Under the pieces are notes generated by a model. That model searched no databases, was not told where the DNA came from, and was given only the letters and a program-made list of their open reading frames with translations. Made by a program: the position numbers and the translations under genes. A stretch of DNA of 64,000 bases from Brachypterus glaber (Eukaryota; Arthropoda; Insecta; Coleoptera; Kateretidae), in contig OY294048.1 of assembly GCA_958510825.1 (NCBI GenBank), forward strand, positions 16,261,589 to 16,325,588, given 5' to 3'. Each line of letters begins with the position of its first letter. Positions within the stretch are counted from its first letter, which is position 1. Shown in pieces: positions 53,666-63,840 of the stretch.

Positions 53666-54495
53666 TATGTAAAATAAAATTACACAAAACATGTTATTAT
53701 CATTCTTTCATGACCCCCTCTCCCCAAAATGTAATAAATTGTTTCTGGTCATAACTTTTTTTATGAGAAAGTATTCTCGCTTATTCGAGACGATATTAAA
53801 TTTTTAGGAAAAATTGAGCTCCGTAAGAGGAAGAGCCCTATTATTTTTGAAAAAATTTCTTCAATAACAAAAAGTTATAGGGCCTGAAATTTTTCATAAA
53901 ATTATAAAAAATAAAAAGAATAGTCGGACATATAAATAATTGTAATAGCTTTATGGAAAGAATATTATAATACAGTTAAAAATGTATTTAATTTAAACAT
54001 AAACTTTAACCAAACTAACTATACTCAAATTAACCATTGCTTTTTTTGTGTGTACGGAATTTCTTATTTTTGGATGAGGAAATACCATGACTTTTTTATA
54101 CACCCTGTATGACAGGACTTATCTTACTTATACCCGCGAGGATACAAATATATTTGTGTCAAATTTGCGAGTTTCTTATAGCTTTACATCTCTTTAATTA
54201 GAAGAACACATCTGCAAAATGGTTGTTAATGGTACAACGGTAGCTAATGGATTTGTTATCAGAAGAGAGAAAATGCCCACTGAAGTACATTATAATAATG
54301 TTCCTGCAGCTTTCATAAATATCATTAGTAGAAAACTTGTTTAGTTTTTTTTTTATTCTATATTTTAATACACTAAAAAAATGGTATTAATAGAAAAAAA
54401 AACTAGTAATTTTGGCCGGTCCAATTCAACTTCAGAAACCTCAAAAACTTTTATATACAAATTTCATGAAAATATTGTAAATATTAAAAAAAAAC
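53666..54495. other. Diverged family A-like core, then unassigned
   Basis: 53735-53890 (GGTCATAACTTTTTTTATGA, TCGAGACGATATTAAATTTT, AAAAATTGAGCTCCGTAAGA, ATAACAAAAAGTTATAGGG) is a distant relative of the A core. 54103-54115 holds an isolated CACCCTGTATG end. 54205-54262 contains a repeated ACGGTAGCTAATGGATTTGT word. Confidence 0.45.
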
Positions 54496-55370
54496 TGCTG
54501 CTCATAGTATATTTGTATATGTTTGCCAAAACACCTTTGCGCATTCATATGTATTTTTAAACACTTCTGAGCATTAACAGGTTGTACCAAACCCTTCTGC
54601 GGATGATATATTTGCATATGTTAGCCAGAAAACTTTTGCGCATTGGTATGTATTATTTAATAGATCTGCGCATAAATATGTTCCACCAAGTACTTCTGCG
54701 CATGGTATATTTGTACACGGTTGCCAGAACACTTTTGAGCATTCGTATGTAACATTAAGCAGTTCTGCAGGCATTTTAACATCTCTATTCCACATTTCTC
54801 TATTCCAAACATCTCTATTCCACATTTCTCTATTCCATAACATCTCTATTCCACACTACTCTACTCTGCACTACGTACTTGCTTAATATAATTTTTCCTT
54901 AGCGTAATAAAGTCGTTGCATTTATTAGTATGTAATTAGTATTTTTGATTTTTGTTAATTATTATTTTAATAATTAATATGTATTGTATTTGTTGTAATA
55001 GATTTACCGCAGTTAACGTAATCAGTCAAGATAATTACTGCCTTGTCATCTTTGACAATGTTAATGACAATACTTATACAGGGTTTTTAAATTATAGAGC
55101 ACAAACACAAATTTTAACGTTTTTGTTCCTCTAAGGAAAAATTATCTTTAGATATTAGGCAAGTACGTAGTGCAGAGTAAAGTAGTGTGGAATAGAGATG
55201 TTATGGAATAGAGAAATGTGGAATAGAGATGTTTGGAATAGAGAAATGTGGAATAGAGATGTTATAATGCCGTTCTGCACATAAATATATTCTACCAAAT
55301 CCTTCTGCGCATGGTATATTTGTATATGATTACCAAAACACTTTTGAGCATATATCAATTTTTAGGAAAA
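54496..55370 (+). repeat. 99 bp minisatellite interrupted by a foldback element
   Basis: Units start near 54496, 54595 and 54694 with TTCTGCGCATGGTATATTTG, then GTTGCCARAACACTTTTG and GCGCATAAATATGTTCYACC. After the inserted element the array resumes in register to 55370. A 99 bp period is divisible by three, which explains the 89-codon minus-strand frame over it without any gene. Confidence 0.83.
54770..55271. mobile_element. Foldback transposon with repeat-bearing arms and 8 bp target duplication
   Basis: GTTCTGCA occurs at 54762-54769 and 55272-55279. Ends GGCATTTTAACATCTC and GAGATGTTATAATGCC are inverted. Each ~135 bp arm is built from alternating ACATCTCTATTCC and ACATTTCTCTATTCC subrepeats in identical order, then ACTCTGCACTACGTACTTGC and TTTTTCCTTAG. 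The ~230 bp loop is AT-rich. An 8 bp duplication is typical of hAT and P superfamilies. Repeat-built arms recall Drosophila Foldback elements. Confidence 0.9.
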
Positions 55371-58137
55371 TATTAAAAACATTTATATATATCATTAATG
55401 GCGCTGATGTTTGCATAGTAGGCAGAAATTACCTCCTGCAAAAATTCTAAAATTAAACTGTTTAAAGTGCTTAATATAATATATTGAACTGTTAAAAAGG
55501 TGAAGTGTGCCTCTTTCCATATTTACTAGGTAAAAATATACAAATTGCTAGCTATGGTGACCGTAAAAGAACTAGAGAAGATTTATATATATTTACTATC
55601 TATTATCTATTCAAATTAAAATGGGTCAAACAAGAAAATAGGTTTGTTAAATATGGAAATATTTTCTACAAACCTGACTGAGACTCATCCATTAAAAAAA
55701 AAATATACCTACAGTGGTCAAAACGATAATGTAAAACCAGCGTAATTTTTGCTAATAAAACTTGTTTACTTCATTTCTAAATAAAGACAAATTTAGACTA
55801 AATATTGACCGGAGGCCATGATAAGAAGGTAAAAAAACTTTTGGTTTTTGTAGCAACTAAGTATTACATCAGAAAACGCTAAAATAAAAGCTAATTCTGG
55901 ATTTTTGTCACAGTTTTTCAGATCTGGCCCCATAGTGAGTCTTTAGGGTGTTTTATAAATGGAGATACTAAAAAGGGGGTGATTCCAAATGTAAAAATAT
56001 GAAAAAAGTTCCTATAAAGAAAGGTTGGTATGAAAATCTACTTAAAATAGGATTTTTATTAAAAATGTCCGGAAGCCTAAAAACTACAGCAACAAAATTT
56101 TGCACAATCTCTTATACGGTAAATTATCTTATGTAAGTTTTATTTGGTAACTTTAGTCGGGGTCGTTATCACTTGCTAACCACAAACTTCTTTGAGTGTA
56201 GTTTTTTTGACATTGTCATCTTCAGTTAAAGAAATATTAAAAAGTACTCTTAATGTAACAATAATTTTCTAGAAAATTGCAGTTAAAGAAATGAAATGAT
56301 TTTACGTTCAGAGTAAATAAAATATGAACTAAAAAAAGGGCCAATAAAATCTTTAACACTGTTGTGTGCTTCTACATCAAATACTATTAGAAGCAGTTGT
56401 TATTCATAAATGTCCACAAATTGCTTGATAGGTTCCCTTTCGAGAGGCCGTAATATTCTTAAAACTGAATTTTGGACCTAGGCGTATAGAAATTTTTTAT
56501 GAATACAGTGAGACACAAAATATTTCAAGTTCTCTATTGAAACAATTTATGGTTGTGGTATTCTTTACCTACCATTTAGAATCGTTTGCTGTAATACTTC
56601 ACAAATATGTGCAGTTCAATGTTTCAATCTCACTACAACTTCTAAAAATATATTCCATTTTAAAGTTTTTTTTTGTACTACAAAATAAATATTTATGTTA
56701 CATATTTCTTTGAATAAGATATAAAATCATATTTCTTTAAATAAAACCGTACTTTTTATGTGTGTATTATTAAATGAAAAGACTGACAATAAACTAACAA
56801 TATGTTCACCTGCTATTATTCCAGTTCAACAACCAATTAAGAGGTAGCAGAAGCAAATTACAATTTTGAAAGTATAAAAACAGTAAAACGATATCAATAT
56901 CCAGTTTTGCAACTAGCTTTAGTATACTCCTCGCAGCTTTACAGCAGAGGAGTATTACACCATAGTGTAATACTTATCTTATTGAAATTAAAAAGAATCA
57001 TCCCAAAAATAAGTTACGGGGGGTTAAACATTGAAAAAAAGTCGAAAATGTTGGAAGAAAAATCCGATCAACTTATTTTTTTTAGGAAAATTAATTTTGT
57101 ATCAATGGAGGGTATATTATTTTTGGCTAAATCGCCTCCAACGATAAGATTTTACATGCTTTTAGATATATATATATAAAAAAAACTTACTACCAGGATG
57201 TCAGCCCTTTTTATAGTCCGTAACCTAAAGCATGAAGTTCCATGGGACAGTGTAGCCCAGACTAGCTTTTAACGTATTAAATAACTTTATTTCCATGATT
57301 TAAATTAAAAACTAGGTTATGAAAAATTTACACATACGCTTGTAACTTAAACTTAACTCAAGTTTTAAGCTGTAGTCTTAAATAAATATATTTAATTAAT
57401 ATTGTAGTGTTTTTATCATACATTCTATCTAAATGTTATTATGTTGGTGTTTAGATAAACAAAAAATATTACTTTTTTTAATTTGATAAAGAGTCACACA
57501 TTTAGCGCAACAATGATGCGTTGTTGTAGAGTTTACGATAACACTAGTGTTGCCGCCTAAAGTGATAGTTATCGCCAATAAATATCTCTCGTATCGCAAC
57601 TACGATGCGATAGTTCAAAAATTATCGTCTGGCACAAACGATGACGAGAGGCCCCTCATTATCGCGATAACGATTCTTATCGTTCCAGTGTAAAAGTTGA
57701 ATATTTCAGCCATCTAATATTAGTTAAATGAATTTGAATCAAATGTCAAATTTAAAAAAAAAGTCAAACATTACTAAAATGCATATATCTTCGTAAAAGG
57801 ATACTTTGCTGCATATAGGTGACCATTAAAAAGGCTTTTATCTTTTTAAATCGTATCGCAGGCAGGAATTGCTTCAAAATTGTCCTATTTTTATAGCAGT
57901 TATAAAAATATGAACTCCTGGCAGTTGGACCTAAGTACCTAATTAGGCTTATTAAGTATGGTAGTATCTGACTAATACGAGGGGTAGTTTAAAAGAAGGC
58001 AAAAACGCGAAAGCTGCTGTTGGGTGCTAAAAATAAATTTTATTATTCTTTATATATTTTGCTTCTCCATTTTTACTTTTACATAAAAAAGTGATATCTG
58101 CGTATTTTTTTTTTGTTTCAAGGAAAATTACCTTATA
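55371..58137. other. Unassigned; GC-richer patch at 57500-57700
   Basis: 55800-56110 resembles half of an ACAGGGTG-type foldback. 56970-57130 is a diverged family A core (AAGTTACGGGGGGTTAAACA). 57545-57690 (AGTGTTGCCGCCTAAAGTGA, TATCGTCTGGCACAAACGAT, GATAACGATTCTTATCG) is rich in TATCG words; AGTGTTGCCG is hAT-end-like but no partner end is seen. No gene. Confidence 0.4.
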
Positions 58138-58793
58138 CAGGGTTATTCAGAAATAAGTTCGAGAAATTTAAAAGTTCCTATAAAGGTTGATCCTGAAATA
58201 AGCCCTAAGGGAGCTGCGGCCCTTCGAGGATAGACATATTCAATCGGGAACAAAAAAAAACACCAATAAAATTTTAATGCTACGGGACGATTCTTCATTT
58301 AAAACTAAGCAAAAAAGTATTCTTCACCAAAACACCTAAATTTAATATTAAAGGAGTTATAGCCTTTCAAAAAGTAACATTTTTAGTGGCACAAAATGTT
58401 CCTCTTAACTGCATTTTTTTAACGGTTCTTCCAACAGTGTTACGCTATATGACATTTTTTATATATTTTTACTGAAGAAATCTATATTTATTACAAAAAA
58501 TCAAAAAAAAAATACATAAAAAAGTTTATGGCAAAAATGGGTTACATATTTTGTCCGTCTAGGCACCCCTCTGGATTGCCGTTATTAATACTAGTATACA
58601 TGCAAAAGCTCGTCGCTCTAGCTTATAGGGTACAAGAGTTATTAATTAAAAACTTTATTTTTATTACAATATTTAAAGAGCCGTAGCTCCCTTAGGACTT
58701 ATTTCCAGACCAACCATTATATGAACTTTTTTTCATACTTTTTAACGTAGAATCACCTCTTAAATATCTCGAACTTATTTCTGAATAACCCTG
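58138..58793. mobile_element. Family D foldback, copy 2 (TA flanks)
   Basis: CAGGGTTATTCAGAAATAAG and its complement at the right, each followed by TTCGAGA, with TA on both sides (58136-58137, 58794-58795). Arms continue with AAGCCCTAAGGGAGCTGCGG / CCGTAGCTCCCTTAGGACTT. The interior matches 49421-50345. Mariner-like by ends and TA duplication; no transposase. Confidence 0.88.
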
Positions 58794-59535
58794 TATACCA
58801 ATTATACCAATTATATCAAATATGGAAAAATCAATTCAAAAACAAACAAGTTGTAGGGGGTGCCACTTAAAAATTGAAGATATCCCAATACAACTAAGTT
58901 ATATTTAACTTAAAACTTCACCATAAAAAAGCTACTTGCTACTGCAATGAGTATACTATAGAATGCTAAGCATTATATATCTTCAGGGATTGTTTAATTA
59001 AATATTAGGTGTTCGACATCTGCAAAGTAGGAAACACACGTTAATGGATTTGTTATCTATCAGTTTATAGGTTTATGTGTTTCACAACTATTCGACTACA
59101 TTAATCTTTTTCTTGTTTTTCGATAAAAGCATTCGATTAAGCTTATATAAAATAACAGCATTTTAAAACTATAATATATTCTATAAAGTTTTTAATTAAA
59201 ACCAGTCATTATTGACCTATGTTTAACACTTTGAGCCCCGTGTGGCATCAGTTATGCATAAAAAGTTCTACTGGACCAGGTGGCATCAAATAATCATACA
59301 CCATCTATTGATGATTATTTAAACCATGATATCTCTTAAAACAATGTGACATAAACGTCAAATTTTGCATTATGGATCATAATGCAAAATTTATCATATC
59401 ATAATTTTTTTTATCATAATTTATGATTTAATACTATTTGATACAATTACAATATAATCTCAAATGCTTTATTTAAAAATATGTGTTTTGTTGCATTTAC
59501 AATGTCCAGTGACAAGAAGCATTTTCTTCAACAAT
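58794..59535. other. Unassigned; family A tail fragment and a perfect-arm palindrome
   Basis: 58965-59000 has the A tail stem AATGCTAAGCATT and ATATATCTTCAGGG. 59225-59250 reads TTTAACACTTTGAGCCCCGT, like the left end of a TTAA element, with no right end. 59360-59392 is a palindrome with AAATTTTGCATTAT arms around a five-base centre. Confidence 0.5.
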
Positions 59536-59719
59536 CAGGGCCTAGGATATAGGGGGGAAGGGGTGGAAGATTCGCCGGGACCTGGGCCTCCAAGGGGGGA
59601 CCGGAGAAAATTTTCTGCCAAGGGTAAAGCTTCTTTTGCAGAGGCGAGGACCTTTTGAAAACATGAGGGGCCCAGGAATAAAGTTTCCCCGGGGCCCGGG
59701 CTGGCTTTGTCCGGCCCTG
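59536..59719. mobile_element. GC-rich island, possible hAT-like MITE
   Basis: 184 bp, strikingly G/C-rich (GGGGGGAAGGGGTGGAAG, CCGGGACCTGGGCCTCC, CCCCGGGGCCCGGGC). Starts CAGGGCC and ends GGCCCTG. Flanks TCAACAAT (left) and TCAACCTACAAT (right) share TCAAC and AAT, compatible with an 8 bp duplication altered by a small insertion. Frames on both strands are compositional artefacts. Confidence 0.5.
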
Positions 59720-60561
59720 TCAACCTACAATGCAGTCCCTTCCTTTCGAAAACATAATTCTCGCCTGACGGCTCTTATGCCAAACTTCAGCAGTCTATTC
59801 CATACTAATTATAAAATATACTATCTTCTGTATGTTTTAGGCAATTTTCTTTGTAAAGGACAGACATATTCTTGAGAATAAGATTCCCAGACTCAAATTA
59901 TACAATTGGTAAGATGGTCTTTTCATTATATTTATAACCATATGTACCTAAAGTCACGTATGAAGATAGGAGAGTAATAAACTGAGACCACCTTCCAAAA
60001 ACTCGGACAATTTTGTATTATTAAAGGGACATATCCAAAGTACACGTGTACGTAATAAGATTCGTGCTCCTTTGAGATGGGCGCCTTCTTTTATCTCCAA
60101 AAGACCACACTACATCATCACGTAGGTACTTGAATTTAAATATTACTCAAATTTCTACGGTTTTATCTAAAAACATAAAGTCTAGGAATATGATATGATT
60201 AGTAATAGGAGATCGTAGGAGAATTTTATTTTTTGGCTTTTTACATAAAAATTAGAGTTCTACGGATAACGCTATAGGTGCGCTATACTAGATGTAAATA
60301 TTCGCAAAAATATTACAAAAATATGTTTTTTTTTTATTTTATTTTACAAAATTACAAAAATAATATAATGTGTTTTATTACCACTTATTTGTTGTAAATA
60401 TTAAAAAATTGCAGTATGCCTGTGGCCTCATCCTGTTACTGAATAGCAGTCGGCAGAATTATAACCATTTTGTTTACAATTTCTTGTATTTTTTTTCACA
60501 CTTAATTTGAGGCAAATATTTTCAATATTTTTCTATTTATTTATTTACAATAATAGTATAT
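59720..60561. other. Unassigned AT-rich stretch
   Basis: No shared repeat, stem or supported frame. Confidence 0.4.
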
Positions 60562-60712
60562 TAAAGTACTAGTTTCATAACATATGTTTTTAACGCACGA
60601 GTACAAGTTTAGAAAACGAGCCGCTTGCGTTGAGTTTTCTAAAGTACTAGTGCGCTAAAAACGTGTTATGAAACGAGTGCTTTATACAATTTTTTCTATT
60701 TTGCTCTATAAT
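60562..60712 (+). repeat. Hairpin repeat H, copy 2
   Basis: TAAAGTACTAGTTTCATAAC and GTTATGAAACGAGTGCTTTA arms around GAGCCGCTTGCG; TTTTTTCTATTTTGCTCTA follows. Closely matches the reverse complement of 145-288. Confidence 0.75.
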
Positions 60713-60884
60713 TTAAAAAAACTTACATTTAAATTGATGACTGCTTTAGGGATTTTTGTTTTGGATTGGCATTACAGTTTACACCATGTTTAAAATTCTA
60801 AGAACAAATGATATTTTGATATATTTTATAGTCATCTCTTTTTTTTACTTCAATTAACCAAGCCACAATTTTAACATGGTAAAA

Positions 60885-61075
60885 ATAACCTAAACACAAA
60901 ATTTTGTAGAAAATTCAACTTTAAAGCGAAATTGACATTTGCACGGAAAACGTCAAGCGATAGGCCAGATCTGTTGCCAACCCAAAAGAACAAAAAGTAC
61001 AGACCTCTTATGGGCCTATAAGAACACGCGAAATGCGTGTGATTATGAGCTTATAAGAGTCGCAAAATAGAAAAA
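60885..61075 (-). repeat. Dispersed repeat I, copy 2
   Basis: Minus strand contains CTTATAAGCTCATAATCACA, CGCATTTCGCGTGTTCTTAT, TTTTGGGTTGGCAACAG and GTGCAAATGTCAATTTCGC, as at 1640-1835. The GACGTTTTCC and TTGCCAAC words give it a mildly promoter-like look. Confidence 0.7.
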
Positions 61076-61101
61076 ATATTTAATACAAAGTATATACTTC
61101 T

Positions 61102-62226
61102 AGGATCACCTCGGATCCTAGGATCACCATTACGTTTTTTTTTATTCTTGGTCTATTTTTGCTCTGAAATGGTTTGTTTCGGGAATAGCAAAAAGTCCAT
61201 AAAACCAAAAACAAAATACCAAAGAACAAGGTAAAGCATCGCCTTCTTCAATGACGATGATACACTATGATGCCATAGATTATATGATTTTTTAATATTT
61301 ATTCGAAGACTTTAAAAAGCAAATAATATTTTACCACTATAGAGAAAAACGACCATTTCCTCTTTAGAATTAAATATTATCATGACCACCGCAAAGAAAT
61401 ATCATATAAGCTTGAGATAATAATATTAAATAATATATTAAGATCTCAGGGTACTTATCCATATTTATGACATGCAAATGCATTCATAAATCAATACTTA
61501 CTTATTTGTCCCTTTAATAAAAATATACAGGCATAATTTTAACGTTGGCCATGATGCATTCGCTTCTTATCTTATTATATTTAAATTTATTTGTATGTCC
61601 AAAAGAAGAGGACTTTATTAATGGCCTAAAAGTACACTTACATAGTGTCACTTAATTTTTGCTTTGTTCTTTAATACTTGTTTGCCTATTTTTTCCATTT
61701 TTTTTTGTCCAAACTTATTATATTTGTTTATTTGTATGTCCAAAAGAAGAGGACTTTATTAATGGCATAAAAGTACACTTACATAGTGTCACTTAATTTT
61801 TGCTTTCTTCTTTAATTCTTGTTTGTGTATTTTTTTCCATTTTTTTTATCCAAACTTATTATATTTAAGTTTATTTGTATGTCCAAAAGAAGAGGACTAT
61901 TAATGGCATAAAAGTACACTTACATAGTGTCACTTCATTTTTGCTTTGTTCTTTAATTCTTGTTTGTCTATTTTTTTCCATTTTTTTTCCAAACATATTA
62001 TATTTAAGTTGATTTGTATGTCCAAGAAGGGGTCTTTATTTTTGGCATAAAATCACCCAAAAAAAAAATGGACTCTTACATAATTTCACTTAGTTTATGG
62101 TTTGTTATTTAATTCTTGGTTGCTTATTTTTTTATATATTTTTTTGTCCAAACCAAAGCAATAAAGACCAAGAATGAAAGAACAAGGTAAGCGGCTTACC
62201 GGTAGCCCGGGCAAAGTGATCCTAGA
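61102..62226. mobile_element. Candidate element with CTAGGATCAC ends and a central tandem array
   Basis: CTAGGATCAC occurs at the left (61102 and again at 61117) and GTGATCCTAG at the right end. Subterminal TATTCTTGGTCTATT and AAAGACCAAGAATGA, and AAGAACAAGGTAA words near both sides, also correspond. In between lie unique sequence (61230-61560) and the 141 bp array. Terminal repeats plus a central array recalls non-autonomous Helentron-like elements, but this is inference. Confidence 0.5.
61563..62158 (+). repeat. Four tandem units of ~141 bp
   Basis: TTTGTATGTCCAAAAGAAGA recurs at 61592, 61733, 61876 and (diverged) 62016. Each unit continues AAAAGTACACTTACATAGTG, TCACTTAATTTTTGCTTT, TTTAATTCTTGTTTG and TTTTTTCCATTTTTTT. 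The first three units are nearly identical, the last is diverged. Confidence 0.9.
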
Positions 62227-62484
62227 AACAAAAACATAAAATAAACCTGAAGTTTTAATATTTATGGATATAATATATAAATGTAATTGTTGAACAATCC
62301 TTCTCCATCTTTTCCTATCTCTATTTTTTTCATCCTCTAACTCTAAGACTTTTTAGATCATTCTCTACTTACTTTTTCCACTTTTCTTTAAGTCCTTCCT
62401 CTATTATCAATTCCTGTAGGTTTCAATACGTGCTTTACCACATTTATTTCTTTCATTCCTAAGATATGCCACAATGTGGCATTG

Positions 62485-62553
62485 CCACATCTATCTATTC
62501 TGGATATAATATAAAATTACCACATTCATCTATTCTGGATATAATATAAAATT
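62485..62553 (+). repeat. Two 35 bp tandem units
   Basis: CACATCTATCTATTCTGGAT / CACATTCATCTATTCTGGAT, each followed by ATAATATAAAATT. Preceded by a GCCACAATGTGGC palindrome at 62468-62480. Confidence 0.85.
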
Positions 62554-62726
62554 TTAAACACTTGTTTTCAAATACCTACAGCTTTTAATTTTGGAATGGT
62601 AGTTTTTCTTTATTTTAAAAACAATAAGTATTCTTTCAATTCTTTGGAAATACATCTGATATTTATCTCAAGTAACATATACGTTACATACAGGGTGTCT
62701 CAACGAAGCAGACTCGGTCGATATAT

Positions 62727-62873
62727 GGGACGATTGCTGTAGTGGACTACCGAGTCGTACTTGCCGAGTTTACTACCCCAATAGCGTGAGTTTCGATTCG
62801 CCTATTTGCCTTTTTCAGTTAATTAATAATTGAAATTTGCCGAAGGCGTAAGTGAAGCGGACACTCCCTATAA
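62727..62873 (+). mobile_element. tRNA-derived SINE, 3'-truncated
   Basis: Head GGACGATTGCTGTAGTGGAC, B box GTGAGTTTCGATTCGCC, then TTTTTCAGTTAATTAATAAT and GCCGAAGGCGTAAGTGAAGC, ending at GGACACTCCCTATAA. Cut just after the left arm of the surrounding foldback; the 3' half of the SINE is absent. Confidence 0.85.
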
Positions 62874-63029
62874 TTTTTATTTGAGAAAAAATGCATTTTT
62901 AGTGATGAGATAAAACCTGCTTTAATTTCTTTACTTTTTGTCAAAAATTAATAAAACTTTGCGAGCTTATCTTAAAAGGGTGTATCTAATTATTTTATGT
63001 ACAAGTAATAAAATGTATTATACAGGGCT

Positions 63030-63640
63030 TTCAAAATTAGTATTCAAACTTTTGGATTTTCAAACATAAAAAACTCAATTTTTTTTAATAAAATACTATA
63101 TCTTTTATTTCATTTATTTTTTTTTAATGGAATGCTATATTATTATGTATTATATGTAGAATAATAAATGTAGAATATGAAATTTCGGTTTTAAAAATTT
63201 TAGTATTCAATTTTTGGTCCTCGTACCATGAAATTTCACCTTCAAATTAATTTTTCTCAAAAACGGTTAGTACTACAGTGTTACAACAAGAGTACCTTTC
63301 TTATGTATTTTGACCTGAGGAATCATATACCAAAGATAAAATCAAAAAAAAGTTACACAGAAAAAAGTTTGAGACTAAAAACTGATGAGCCCCCCCCCCC
63401 CGTGTTGCACGGTTAAGATAAGTAAATGAAAATAACATACGAAGATGGGCCTTATTAAGATTAGTTCAAGTGCAAAACCTCGTTGCTATATCTCAAAGGG
63501 TTCTTGCGCCATTAAATAAAAACCAAATTTTTTAGCCACTTTCAAAGGGGCGTAGCTCTCTTGCGAGGCATCTTTAGACATATGTTTATAGGAACTCTTT
63601 GTCATATTTTCTGATGTAGAATCACTCCTATTTTATATAC
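63030..63640 (-). mobile_element. Family C sequence, copy 2
   Basis: Relative to 11572-12223 the core is inverted: AATTAATTTTTCTCAAAAAC, TTGACCTGAGGAATCATATA, GCCCCCCCCCC, ACGAAGATGGGCCTTATTAA, GTGCAAAACCTCGTTGCTAT, TTTTAGCCACTTTCAAAGG, GATGTAGAATCACTCCTA. TACAGGGCTTTCAAAATTAG at 63023 and ATACAGCGTGTA at 63637 may be its degraded ends. Confidence 0.72.
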
Positions 63641-63840
63641 AGCGTGTATATCGACTTCGGCTGTCGGCTTCGTTAAGACACCCTGTATATTTAAATTCAC
63701 AGCTACTCTAACTGAAGTCATGATTAATAGTCGAGTGAGTGACAGTGAAGAGGTCAGACGTCGCCCAGCAGATTTCCATTGAGTAAGATTATTTTGGTAT
63801 ATAATTATTCTAACTAACATATGCTCACTTGTAAGCTTGC

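Larger units (their letters stand above)
62691..63685. mobile_element. Outer foldback hosting a SINE and family C sequence
   Basis: CAGGGTGTCTCAACGAAGC at the left and GCTTCGTTAAGACACCCTG at the right are inverted, with TA on both sides (62689-62690, 63686-63687). Homology of the arms continues to TCGATATA. Inside are a SINE (62727-62873) and a family C block (63030-63640), which leaves little sequence of its own. Confidence 0.8.

Noticed and set aside
54574..54843. 89-codon minus-strand repeat protein
   Set aside because: The frame stays open because the minisatellite period is 99 bp and the subrepeats of the foldback arm lack stops in that phase. It crosses a transposon boundary.
59464..59875. 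Proline/glycine-rich secreted protein
   Set aside because: Frames on both strands reflect the GC-rich island, with CAGGGCC...GGCCCTG boundaries pointing to a MITE.
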